Source: an uncultured Bacilli bacterium
GTDB lineage: Bacteria; Bacillota_I; Bacilli_A; RF39; UBA660
Length of the DNA stretch: 64,000 nucleotides
Assembly: GCA_934086145.1 (NCBI GenBank)
Contig: CAKOHV010000005.1
Span: 8,965 to 72,964 of the forward strand
Reading direction: 5' to 3'
Part shown: piece after piece, positions 1-7,961 of the stretch
How positions within the stretch are numbered: position 1 is the first letter of the stretch
Layout: each line of letters begins with the position of its first letter
Position numbers and translations under genes: made by a program
Notes under the pieces: model-generated
The model's database searches: none
Seen by the model: the letters and a program-made list of their open reading frames with translations, nothing else
What the model was told of the DNA's origin: nothing

Positions 1-129
1 GTTCATTCAAATTTTAAAAACGACCAAGAAAGATCACTATATCATTCTATTGAAAAAATTTTGTTGAGCAAAATTTGACTAAAGACCTTAACCTTGCTAA
101 AATGTGAGCAATGAAAAGGGGTTATAAAT

Positions 130-1017
130 ATGAATAATGAAAAAGATGAAATAAAGGTTCCTAGCTTTTTAGCTGCAAATCGCAAATCTAATCAAGAACC
201 TGTTGTCAAAGAAATAAAAGAATACGAAGAAGAGGAAGAAGAAATCCAAGAAAACATTCCCGAAGAAACAATAAATCAAGAAGAAGAAAAAGAAGTAACT
301 ATTCCTAATAAAAATAAAAAGAGTAAAAAGAGTAAAAAGGCTCACCAAGATAAAAAACGTTCTAAAAAGTTATTACCAATGCTTACTGGTAGCCTTATTT
401 GTGCTACAGCTATGAATATTGGTGGTCGCCTTGCAACTGATGCTTATAAAAGCTTCAAAGATTGTCAAAAAGCTGACCAATTAATCAGTGCTTATTCATC
501 TGAAGAAGTTTGTGTTTTCCCACAAAAACTTTATACTGATAATACTTATGATTTTAAATATTGCGATGGAGCTAATTTAGCGCAAGAACTTGAAAGAAAT
601 AACATTGACGCTTTAGTTGTCGGTAACAACGTATATACTAAAAATGGTACTGATATTGCCAAAATTAGAGCGATTGTTGAAACTAAGGATTATGAGTCAT
701 TTGAAACATATAATGCCGATAATGGAGCTTTCAACGTTATTCCACAAGGTTACACATTCGATGGCAATAATATTGTCAAAACCGACCGCTTTGAGCAAGT
801 AATTTATCTTTCAGCTAATGCCAATGCCAACTACGAAGGTATCACAACAGCTAATGGTTATCTAATTGATCAAGTATTATCTGTTGAAACGATTCCAACA
901 ATTAAATATGAAAAATTAGCGGATCAAGACCTTATCGTTGATGTTTATGCCGATGTTGCAACAGCTACCAATGATAACGAAGGAACCTTAAAATTAGTAA
1001 GAAAATCAAGCAAATAG
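130..1017 (+). CDS. Hypothetical single-pass membrane protein, charged N-terminus
   Basis: I do not recognise a family. The first ~75 residues are very acidic and then lysine-rich (low complexity, probably disordered and cytoplasmic). A weak hydrophobic segment follows at about residues 83-98 (LLPMLTGSLICATAMNIGG). The remaining ~190 residues look folded and would lie outside the membrane. Two cysteines (in FKDCQK and VCVFP) and one in KYCDG lie in this outer part. The start at 130 is preceded by AAAAGGGG. It stands alone, followed by a terminator and the rpsB operon, and probably belongs to the lineage-specific cell-envelope proteins seen elsewhere in the window. Function unknown. Confidence 0.7.
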   Translation: MNNEKDEIKVPSFLAANRKSNQEPVVKEIKEYEEEEEEIQENIPEETINQEEEKEVTIPNKNKKSKKSKKAHQDKKRSKKLLPMLTGSLICATAMNIGGRLATDAYKSFKDCQKADQLISAYSSEEVCVFPQKLYTDNTYDFKYCDGANLAQELERNNIDALVVGNNVYTKNGTDIAKIRAIVETKDYESFETYNADNGAFNVIPQGYTFDGNNIVKTDRFEQVIYLSANANANYEGITTANGYLIDQVLSVETIPTIKYEKLADQDLIVDVYADVATATNDNEGTLKLVRKSSK

Positions 1018-1031
1018 TCAAAAATAAACAG

Positions 1032-1060
1032 AAAAGTACTTGTTATGGGTACTTTTTTTT
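1032..1060 (+). terminator. Rho-independent terminator after the first gene
   Basis: AAAAGTAC and GTACTTTT pair around a loop and run into eight T residues. It separates the upstream gene from the rpsB promoter; its right arm overlaps the rpsB promoter spacer. Confidence 0.7.
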
Positions 1061-1068
1061 GATACAAT
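1040..1068 (+). promoter_or_regulatory. Sigma-A type promoter of rpsB-tsf
   Basis: TTGTTA at 1040-1045 and TACAAT at 1063-1068 are separated by 17 nt. This is the best promoter upstream of rpsB and gives a leader of about 105 nt. Confidence 0.55.
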
Positions 1069-1074
1069 AATCAC

Positions 1075-1181
1075 GGCTTAAAAAAGCAAATAGACATGTG
1101 TGTGGATTTATTTTTCGAGTGCCGAAGAGGTGAAAAATAAAGTTGAAGCATTCAGATGTATAACGAAGGAGGGATTTTTTT
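1075..1181 (+). promoter_or_regulatory. Structured rpsB leader (candidate ribosomal-protein leader)
   Basis: The leader between the promoter and rpsB holds a perfect 10-bp stem, TTTATTTTTC (1107-1116) with GAAAAATAAA (1132-1141), closing a G-rich loop. A strong Shine-Dalgarno (AAGGAGGG, 1167-1174) follows. Autoregulatory leaders are common for ribosomal protein operons; that this one binds S2 is inference. Confidence 0.45.
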
Positions 1182-2111
1182 ATGGCCGTAGTTTCTTTAA
1201 GTTACTTATTAGAAGCTGGAGTTCATTTTGGTCATCAAACAAAAAGATGGAATCCAAAAATGAAAGAATACATTTATACAACTAGAGATGACATTTATAT
1301 TATCGATTTGCAAAAAACATCTGCAAAAATCGAAGAAGCATATGCTGAAATCAATAAAATTGCTCAAAATGGTGGTACTTTCTTATTTGTAGGTACTAAA
1401 AAACAAGCAAATGAAGCAGCAAAAGAGAATGCTGAAAGAACAAATTCTTACTATGTTACAGAAAGATGGTTAGGTGGAACTTTAACTAACTTCCGTACTA
1501 TTAGAAGAAGAGTAAAAAGATTAGAAGAAATCGAAAATATGGAAAAAGATGGAACATTCGATGTTCTACCAAAGAAAGAAGTAATTAATCTACGTAAAGA
1601 ATACGACAAATTAAACAAATTACTTTGCGGTATTCGTAACATGACTAAATTACCACAAGCTTTAATTATCGTTGATCCTAAAAAAGAAATCAATGCAATA
1701 AGAGAAGCAAGAAAATTAAATATTCCTATTTTTGGTATTGTAGATACAAACTGTGATCCAGATGATGTTGACTTTGTTATTCCAGGTAACGATGACGCTG
1801 TTAGAGCTGTTAAAGTTGTTCTAGGCGTATTAGGAAACGCTATTGCTGAAGCAAATGGTGGCGAAATTATTGATTACGTTACTGAAGACGACAAGAAAAA
1901 CAAAAAGGATAACAAAAAAGAAAATAAAGAAGAAGTAAAAACAGTTAAGGAAGAAGTTACAGAAGAAGTAGTTGTTCCTGCTAAAGAAGAAGCAACTGAA
2001 GATTTAAGTACAAAAACTTTAACTGAATTAAAAACAATGGCTAAAGATGCTGGTATCAAAGGCTTTTCAGCTATGAAAAAAGATGAATTAATTGCATCTT
2101 TAAGTGAATAG
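1182..2111 (+). CDS. rpsB: 30S ribosomal protein uS2 with C-terminal extension
   Basis: Small-subunit protein S2. The family opening (EAGVHFGHQTKRWNPKM, residues 11-27) and the RWLGGTLTN motif (95-103) are intact, and the S2 core ends near residue 234. It is followed by a highly charged linker (about 235-274) and a ~35-residue unit (275-309, LTELKTMAKDAGIKGFSAMKKDEL) resembling the small helical Rho-N/SAP-type nucleic-acid-binding module. S2 is usually 230-260 residues, so 309 is long. The start has a strong Shine-Dalgarno 7-8 nt upstream. It is followed by tsf after 28 nt, the usual operon order. Confidence 0.97.
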   Translation: MAVVSLSYLLEAGVHFGHQTKRWNPKMKEYIYTTRDDIYIIDLQKTSAKIEEAYAEINKIAQNGGTFLFVGTKKQANEAAKENAERTNSYYVTERWLGGTLTNFRTIRRRVKRLEEIENMEKDGTFDVLPKKEVINLRKEYDKLNKLLCGIRNMTKLPQALIIVDPKKEINAIREARKLNIPIFGIVDTNCDPDDVDFVIPGNDDAVRAVKVVLGVLGNAIAEANGGEIIDYVTEDDKKNKKDNKKENKEEVKTVKEEVTEEVVVPAKEEATEDLSTKTLTELKTMAKDAGIKGFSAMKKDELIASLSE

Positions 2112-2139
2112 TATATATTATTAGGAAGAAGGAAAAACT

Positions 2140-3012
2140 ATGGTAAGCGCAAGCTTAGTAAAAGAATTACGTGAAAAAACTGGTGCAGGAATGATGGACT
2201 GCAAAAAAGCTTTAAGTGAATGCAATGGTAATTTAGAAAACGCAATCGATTGGTTACGTGAAAAAGGAATTGCTAAAGCTGATAAAAAAGGTTCACGTAT
2301 TGCTGCTGAAGGTTTAGCAAATATTTTCACAGACGGCAACAAGGCTGTTATGGTAGAGGTTAATGCTGAAACAGATTTCGTTAGTAAAAATGAAGAATTC
2401 AAAGAAATGATCGAAAATATTGGTAAAACTATTCTTGCTAGTGATGTTAAAACTGTTGAAGAAGCAAAAAAATTACCATTTGAAGATGGTACAATTCAAG
2501 ACTATATCGTTGCTAAAACATCAAAAATTGGTGAAAAATTAGATTTCCGTCGTTTAGCAGTTATCGAAAAAAATGATGACGAAAACTTTGGTACTTACTT
2601 ACACATGGGCGGCAAAATTGCTGTTGTAACTGTTGTAAAAGGTGCTAATAGCGAAGTAGCTAAAGACGTAGCAATGCAAGCTGCTGCTATGGAACCAAAA
2701 TATGTCTTTACTAAAGATGTTCCAGAAGACGAAGTAAATCGCGAAAAAGAAGTTCTAAAAGAACAAGCAATGAACGAAGGAAAAAGTGCTGAAATAGCTG
2801 AAAAAATGGTTGAAGGAAGACTTAAAAAATTCTATAAAGAAATTTGTCTTGCTGAACAAGCATTCATCAAAGATGGCGATATCAACGTTACAACTTATGT
2901 AGCTAACAATGGAGGAGAACTAATTTCAATGACTCGCTTTAAAGTAGGCGAAGGTATTGAAAAAAGACAAGAAAACTTCGCTGAAGAAGTTATGTCTCAA
3001 ATAAAAGGCTAA
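2140..3012 (+). CDS. tsf: Elongation factor Ts
   Basis: Guanine-nucleotide exchange factor that recycles EF-Tu-GDP in the cytoplasm. The N-terminal UBA-like helix and signature (LREKTGAGMMDCKKAL, residues 9-24) are clear, as is the conserved VEVNAETDFVSKN segment near residue 70. Length 290 is normal. It starts 28 nt after rpsB with AGGAAGGA upstream and is closed by a strong terminator, so rpsB-tsf form a two-gene transcript. In most Bacillota pyrH and frr follow; here pyrH is not in the cluster. Confidence 0.97.
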   Translation: MVSASLVKELREKTGAGMMDCKKALSECNGNLENAIDWLREKGIAKADKKGSRIAAEGLANIFTDGNKAVMVEVNAETDFVSKNEEFKEMIENIGKTILASDVKTVEEAKKLPFEDGTIQDYIVAKTSKIGEKLDFRRLAVIEKNDDENFGTYLHMGGKIAVVTVVKGANSEVAKDVAMQAAAMEPKYVFTKDVPEDEVNREKEVLKEQAMNEGKSAEIAEKMVEGRLKKFYKEICLAEQAFIKDGDINVTTYVANNGGELISMTRFKVGEGIEKRQENFAEEVMSQIKG

Positions 3013-3027
3013 TTATAGCATATTATT

Positions 3028-3056
3028 AGACACTTTTTTACAAGTGTCTTTTTTTA
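3028..3056 (+). terminator. Terminator of rpsB-tsf
   Basis: AGACACTT and AAGTGTCT form an 8-bp stem followed by a run of seven T residues. Confidence 0.85.
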
Positions 3057-3079
3057 TCGCCAATAATATAAGTTATTCA

Positions 3080-3088
3080 TGGTATAAT
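3080..3088 (+). promoter_or_regulatory. Extended -10 promoter element
   Basis: TGGTATAAT lies 22 nt upstream of the next start codon, giving a very short leader. It matches the TGNTATAAT pattern seen before many genes here. Confidence 0.5.
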
Positions 3089-3110
3089 ACCAATGAGAGG
3101 AGTAAAACGT

Positions 3111-3722
3111 ATGAAAAACCCCAAAAACAATAAAAAAGCAATTATTAGAAAAATTATTTACCTAATCCTTTTCAGCCTTATGATATTTGCCTTCATCTAT
3201 CTAAGCAATCGCTATTCAGCTTTAAGTGTTCGAAAAGATCCAACCATAACCGATTATTATCCAACCATCAAAGACACTTCAAAATATGACATAATGAAAG
3301 CCGATGCTACTATCAAAGAAATAAAAGATGGCACGAGCTTAATTATGATAGGGAGCCATACCTCAAAATGGTCAAACAAATATATTGAAGAAATTGAAGC
3401 AATCACTAAAGAATTAAAAATTACTAAAATAAAATATTATGACTTAAACAACGATAAAAACCAACGTAACTCCAACTACTACGAAATAAAAGAGCTACTA
3501 AACGGCCACCTAACAACTACCGATGGTAGTGAAAATAATCTACTAGCTCCAAGTTTTTATATTATCGTTGATGGCCAAGTTAAATATTACAATATCGATA
3601 CTGTAGCCATGAAAAATGATATTACTGTTGAAGATTATTGGACACCGGACCAAGAAGAACAATTTGCTAGTGAAATAACTGCAGCAATTAACAAATATTA
3701 TTTGAATAATCAAAGTCAATAG
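3111..3722 (+). CDS. Membrane-anchored thioredoxin-like protein without catalytic cysteines
   Basis: A basic N-terminus and one transmembrane segment (about residues 10-30, IIYLILFSLMIFAFIYL) precede an extracytoplasmic domain. The pattern TSLIMIGSHTSKWSNKYIEEI followed by a beta strand and APSFYIIVDG looks like a thioredoxin fold, with the usual CxxC position occupied by HTSK, so it would not be a redox enzyme. I chose the ATG at 3111 because GAGAGGAG lies 7 nt upstream. It sits between tsf and frr, where pyrH is normally found. Function unknown; the fold call is inference from pattern. Confidence 0.55.
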   Translation: MKNPKNNKKAIIRKIIYLILFSLMIFAFIYLSNRYSALSVRKDPTITDYYPTIKDTSKYDIMKADATIKEIKDGTSLIMIGSHTSKWSNKYIEEIEAITKELKITKIKYYDLNNDKNQRNSNYYEIKELLNGHLTTTDGSENNLLAPSFYIIVDGQVKYYNIDTVAMKNDITVEDYWTPDQEEQFASEITAAINKYYLNNQSQ

Positions 3723-3760
3723 ATTATAATATTATTAAATGAAGGAGAGAATTAAAATAT

Positions 3761-4300
3761 ATGATAAATGAAGAAATTGAACTTTCGATGCTTAAAGCAT
3801 TAGAAGTAATGGAAAGTCGTCTATCTAGCATTCGTGCTGGTCGTGCTAATCCAGCCATGTTAAATGGAATTGAAGTTGAATATTATGGTAGCAAAACACC
3901 ACTTCAAAGCTTAGCCAACATCACAGTTCCAGAAGCTAAAACGCTTATGATTAAACCATTCGACAGAAGTTGCTTAAAAGACATCGTTAAAGCTATTCAC
4001 GAATCAAATTTAGGCATAAATCCTAACGATAATGGTGAAGCTGTTATCTTAGCTATTCCAGCTTTAACAGAAGATCGTCGTCGTGAATATGTTAAACAAG
4101 CCAAACAAATTGCGGAAGAAACTAAAGTTGCCTTACGTAAAATTCGTCAGGAAGCTAATGACGACATCAAAAATGATGAATCAATTCCTGAAGATGACGA
4201 GAAAAAGCAATTAGAAGAAGTTCAAAAACTTATTAATGATTATAATAAAAAAGTCGACGAAAAATTAAAAGAAAAAGAAGACGAATTAATGAAAATATAG
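3761..4300 (+). CDS. frr: Ribosome recycling factor
   Basis: With EF-G, splits post-termination ribosomes. The signature LSSIRAGRANPAML (residues 21-34), the VEYYGSKTPLQSLANITVPE hinge region and the C-terminal ALRKIRQEANDDIK helix are all present, and the length (179) is close to the usual 185. AAGGAGAG precedes the start. In most Bacillota frr is followed by uppS and cdsA; here it is followed by a terminator and a decayed non-coding stretch. Confidence 0.96.
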   Translation: MINEEIELSMLKALEVMESRLSSIRAGRANPAMLNGIEVEYYGSKTPLQSLANITVPEAKTLMIKPFDRSCLKDIVKAIHESNLGINPNDNGEAVILAIPALTEDRRREYVKQAKQIAEETKVALRKIRQEANDDIKNDESIPEDDEKKQLEEVQKLINDYNKKVDEKLKEKEDELMKI

Positions 4301-4329
4301 CAAACAACCTTGTTTGCTATATTTTTTTC
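4297..4329 (+). terminator. Terminator of frr
   Basis: ATAGCAAACA and TGTTTGCTAT form a perfect 10-bp stem with an ACCT loop, followed by ATTTTTTT. The stem overlaps the frr stop codon. Confidence 0.9.
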
Positions 4330-4459
4330 TATAACAATACCTAGTTACCACCTCTTTTCCAAATTAGATATATTCATTGCTTAGCCCCCAAAGAAAACAA
4401 TTATTTCGTTTTTTATCTTACTTAAACCTTGCTTAAATCCTACTTAAAATTCAAAATTT

Positions 4460-4800
4460 CCAGCTTTATATAATCTTATCTTTACTATCGACAGATACTT
4501 CATAATATGATATTTCCACATTATACATACTTAAATAAATCTCTTTCAATATCCTTATCTCCTTCAAATACATCATCTTCTATAAATATTTCATAAATAC
4601 ATATTTCTTCAACCGTTCTTATTAAATATGTTTGTAGATATAACATCAAATCTATCATGGCTGATTCTGAAATTATTAATTATAATGTTTTTTACGTCAT
4701 TTCTAAGATCAAAATCCCATAACGTAACCTAACAATCATATTCTTAATTCTTTTAAGAATAGCCATCAATTTTTTATCAATAATAGCCAAAATAATTTCT
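4460..4800 (-). pseudogene. Degenerate reverse-strand coding remnant
   Basis: No intact gene lies between 4330 and 5035. On the minus strand, protein-like stretches occur in successive frames: one containing LWDFDLRNDVKN, one containing RTVEEICIYEIFIEDD, and one containing YNVEISYYEVSVD, each broken by a stop or a one-base shift at its border. This is what a gene with several frameshifts looks like. I cannot name the parent family. In AT-rich DNA chance open stretches occur, so confidence is modest. Confidence 0.3.
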
Positions 4801-5035
4801 TTTTACGAATCAAGAACTTCTTGTTATTTAAAGTGTGAACTAATTGTACATATACTTAAAATTCCACCTTAAATAGTGTTATAATTAAACTATCTAAAGA
4901 CTTCGTCTTATTTTTTTGTTTATCAAAACACTTAATAAATTAAATAGACCGAGTTAACATAGTTATAATGTTTTACTAAATACTTAAAATAAAACTTATA
5001 CTACTTTAGAAAAATAATAAAAATTGAGGTTGTAT

Positions 5036-6409
5036 ATGGATAATAGTGGATGGCAAGATTTTATCAAAATTAAAGATAATTTCTTGACCAAAAATCAAAA
5101 ATTAAATGATAAAGATATAGAAATAATAAATTCCCAAATGGCAAAGTTAAAAAAAGAAATTGCCGTTAATGAAGAAAGACTCTTAGAATTAGGAAGACTT
5201 CTTGATTACAATGACTTACGTAAAAGAGACTTTTCAAATGCCCAAATAACACAAATTATACAAGAAGATAATCAAACTATCCTTGAAGCACAAACATATT
5301 TAAAAGAACAAACTACGCAAGATCGTGATTACATGTTTGGCTATCCTTCTAACATGACCAAAGAGAGTAGCTTAATATCTTACTTACGTTGGATTGAAAG
5401 CCAATTATATTATATTAATAGTTGTGGTAGTCCTTATAGCGAAGGTAACTATCGTATGTCCAAAAGAAGCAAAGAATTAGCCATCATTAACAAGGTCATG
5501 ACTAACTTAAATATGAATAAAGATGAATTCTGGGGTTATATTACGACTGGGGGAACCGAAGGGAACCTTTGGGGCATCCGTGAAGGTTATACTAAGTACC
5601 CTGAAGGAAAATTATACTTTTCAGAAGATACCCATTATAGTGCCTTAAAAGGAGCAACCATCCTGCCACATGCCAAGTACGAAGTAATTCCTTCTATTCA
5701 AGGGCACATCGATAAAGAAAAACTTCTAAAAGCCATCTTTGCCGATCCAAATGCGAAAAAAAATGGAGTAATCTTACTCCTAAATTATGGAACGACAACC
5801 TATGGAAGCATCGATGATATCCCAGCAATCATTAATGAGTTAACTACTAAAAAGATTCCGTACTATCTTCATGTTGATGCGGCCCTTTACGGCGGAATTC
5901 CCCATAACCAACTTGCCTCACCAAATGAAGAATTGCAACATATTATAGCCTTAGGTCTTGACAGTATCTCGATAAGCTTACATAAATACTTAGGTTTACC
6001 TAAAACCAATGGTCTTTTACTTGCCAAAACTCAAAATAATAGCCAGTTCATCGAATACATTGGCCAAAATGATGTAACCTTATGTGGTTCTAGAGATTTT
6101 TTACCTTTTACTACCTTACAAAAAATAACCGAACAATACGAAAGAACTAGTCCAGAAGAATATCATAAAAATATTAGTCTTTTTGAAACATCACTAAAAG
6201 GAGCTCATATCCCATATGAAAAAGGCACTCCTAATGGCAACATTTTTGTTTTGAAAAAACCTTCTGATAAATTATGTAAAAAATATCAATTAGCAACATT
6301 TAACTATAATAATTCAGACAAAGCCCATATAATAATTTTTCCTTTTCATAAATCAACAATTATTAAGGAACTAATTAAGGACTTAAAAGAAGACTTCAAA
6401 GAAATTTAA
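5036..6409 (+). CDS. PLP-dependent group II decarboxylase, histidine-decarboxylase-like
   Basis: Cytoplasmic amino-acid decarboxylase of the pyridoxal-phosphate group II type. Recognisable family motifs in order: WGYITTGGTEGNLWG, LYFSEDTHYSALK, LLNYGTTTYGSIDDI, YYLHVDAALYGG (PLP-binding Asp) and SISISLHKYLG (Schiff-base lysine). The string most resembles bacterial PLP-type histidine decarboxylases, which would release histamine and CO2; substrate assignment is inference. An extra ~90-residue charged helical N-terminus precedes the enzyme domain. I use the ATG at 5036, preceded by GAGGT; an upstream TTG is less likely. No transporter or antiporter is adjacent, unlike many acid-resistance decarboxylases. 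Confidence 0.65.
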   Translation: MDNSGWQDFIKIKDNFLTKNQKLNDKDIEIINSQMAKLKKEIAVNEERLLELGRLLDYNDLRKRDFSNAQITQIIQEDNQTILEAQTYLKEQTTQDRDYMFGYPSNMTKESSLISYLRWIESQLYYINSCGSPYSEGNYRMSKRSKELAIINKVMTNLNMNKDEFWGYITTGGTEGNLWGIREGYTKYPEGKLYFSEDTHYSALKGATILPHAKYEVIPSIQGHIDKEKLLKAIFADPNAKKNGVILLLNYGTTTYGSIDDIPAIINELTTKKIPYYLHVDAALYGGIPHNQLASPNEELQHIIALGLDSISISLHKYLGLPKTNGLLLAKTQNNSQFIEYIGQNDVTLCGSRDFLPFTTLQKITEQYERTSPEEYHKNISLFETSLKGAHIPYEKGTPNGNIFVLKKPSDKLCKKYQLATFNYNNSDKAHIIIFPFHKSTIIKELIKDLKEDFKEI

Positions 6410-6441
6410 AAACAATTTATTTTAAAAAAAGATAACCTAAT

Positions 6442-6482
6442 AAAACCTCGTTTCTAAAAAAACATTGAAACGAGGTTTTTGT
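6442..6482 (+). terminator. Terminator after the decarboxylase gene
   Basis: AAAACCTCGTTTC pairs with GAAACGAGGTTTT around a 12-nt loop, with a following T-run. Confidence 0.85.
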
Positions 6483-6586
6483 CTATTTAAAAACATATAA
6501 AGAAGGGAAGAAGACGTTAATTAATCGATATTTTCTAAGTATCGAAAAAAGCCATTAACATAAGTTAATGACCTTAAAATTCTATA

Positions 6587-6663
6587 TGGTGTCCCCGAGG
6601 TGATTCGAACACCTGACCGATCGCTTAGAAGGCGATTGCTCTATCCAGCTGAGCTACGAGGAC
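6587..6663 (-). tRNA. tRNA-Arg(TCT)
   Basis: Read on the minus strand this is a complete 77-nt cloverleaf: acceptor GTCCTCG/CGGGGAC, D-arm GCTCAGCTGGATAGAGC, anticodon stem ATCGC/GCGAT with loop CTTCTAA (anticodon TCT, reading AGA), T-arm AGGTGTTCGAATCACCT and an encoded ACCA end. AGA is a frequent arginine codon in this AT-rich sequence. Confidence 0.95.
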
Positions 6664-6700
6664 ATAACTCAAGAACAATCTCATTATATAACAGATATTT

Positions 6701-7627
6701 TTAATTTTCAAGAGTAAATTGCTCAATTTCTTCATTATCTACTAAAAAATTAACTGTTTTAAGCCCTAAAGTATCATTTAATGAATAAACTAGGGAATAT
6801 TTAACTTCTTCTTGCAAGTAGCTTTTATCCAAATTATTCAAAAGATAGTTATTAAAATACATATCTATTTTATCCTCCGTGATTTCATAATTCATTAATT
6901 TTACTTGATAATCTAAATGACTAATTAAACCTTCATTATTGGTCGGACTTGTTGTTAAACTTTCAATAATTATTTCAACTTTATCATTAATGTTATCTTT
7001 AAAGTATGTTACCGGAATATAATAATATTCATCAAGTTTGCCCAAAAAATACACAGTATAACAATCAACATGATTAAAAGTCTTTAAATCATAAACTTTG
7101 TTAATTCCATAGTTCCGATCTAAATACAAATCTAATTTTTTATTTGTTTTAGGCAATTTTTGTACTTGTTTTCCTTCCACAAAAAGCATTATTTTCTTTA
7201 CTTCTTTTATTTCTGTTAAAGAATATACAATACTTTGAATCATTTTATCTTCATCATCTTTTTGGACATTCCAAAATTCTTTACTAAAATTTAGTTTTAA
7301 TAGCCCTTGTTCTAAAGAATAATCGAGTAGGGTAGTATTTTTAGGAATAATAGCTTTAAACCCATTAGGAATCACTTTATAATTTTCACTATCAATCGTT
7401 AAAGTTTTAATAATTTCCTTAATTTTTTCTTGGGTATTTTTACCATTATTAACAACTTTTATCATACTTACATAATTATTTTTATCAATCAAAAAGATTG
7501 CTTCTTTATTATTTTGAATATCTTCAATATGTTCTTTTAATGGTTCAGGAAACATATATAATATAAAAGCTACGATTGCCATCAAAATTGCTATTGATAA
7601 TTTTCTCAAGGTAAATTTCTTAAGCAT
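6701..7627 (-). CDS. GerMN-domain sporulation/germination protein
   Basis: A membrane-anchored protein with one N-terminal transmembrane helix (about residues 10-28) and two repeats of the GerMN pattern, visible as LNFSKEFW...DKMIQSIVYSLTEI...VKKIMLFVEG and again as MYFNNYLLN...EEVKYSLVYSLNDT...VNFLVDNEE. GerM-type proteins act in spore engulfment and germination. I place the start at 7627 because AGGTG lies 6 nt upstream; two in-frame starts further up overlap that site. It lies directly downstream of gerE on the same strand, which supports a late sporulation role. Confidence 0.75.
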   Translation of the reverse strand: MLKKFTLRKLSIAILMAIVAFILYMFPEPLKEHIEDIQNNKEAIFLIDKNNYVSMIKVVNNGKNTQEKIKEIIKTLTIDSENYKVIPNGFKAIIPKNTTLLDYSLEQGLLKLNFSKEFWNVQKDDEDKMIQSIVYSLTEIKEVKKIMLFVEGKQVQKLPKTNKKLDLYLDRNYGINKVYDLKTFNHVDCYTVYFLGKLDEYYYIPVTYFKDNINDKVEIIIESLTTSPTNNEGLISHLDYQVKLMNYEITEDKIDMYFNNYLLNNLDKSYLQEEVKYSLVYSLNDTLGLKTVNFLVDNEEIEQFTLEN

Positions 7628-7682
7628 TCTCATCACCTAATTAAATATATTTTAAAAAAAGGATTTTAGACGCTTTTTATTT

Positions 7683-7706
7683 ACAAAAAATCCTCAAAAG
7701 AGGATT
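7683..7706 (-). terminator. Terminator of gerE
   Basis: On the minus strand AATCCTC and GAGGATT pair around TTTT and are followed by TTTTTTG; the stem overlaps the gerE stop. Confidence 0.6.
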
Positions 7707-7908
7707 ATAAATATATTTCATTTAATCTTATTAATTCAAGAATAGCTTGGCTTCGACCACTAACACCAAGTTTTTGAATAACATTAGATATATGGTTTCT
7801 AACTGTCTTTTCACTTATTTTTAACTTATCAGCAATATCTGACGTTGTTTTGTTTAAGACTAATAGTTCGAAAACCTCTCTTTCTCTTTTAGTCAGAATA
7901 TGTTCCAT
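7705..7908 (-). CDS. gerE: Spore germination regulator GerE (LuxR-type HTH)
   Basis: A small DNA-binding protein consisting only of a LuxR/FixJ helix-turn-helix: LTKREREVFELLVLNKTTSD, then ISEKTVRNHISNVIQKLGV and GRSQAILELIRLNE. Length (67 aa) and sequence match GerE, which in Bacillus modulates sigma-K-dependent coat gene expression in the mother cell. I use the ATG at 7908; an upstream GTG at 7920 is possible. It lies between spoIIIAH and a GerMN gene on the minus strand, forming a small sporulation block. sigK, its usual partner, is at 24216-24911. Confidence 0.9.
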   Translation of the reverse strand: MEHILTKREREVFELLVLNKTTSDIADKLKISEKTVRNHISNVIQKLGVSGRSQAILELIRLNEIYL

Positions 7909-7961
7909 ACATTGTCTCACTTTCTACTATCAATATATTGTATGAAACACTTTAAATCATG

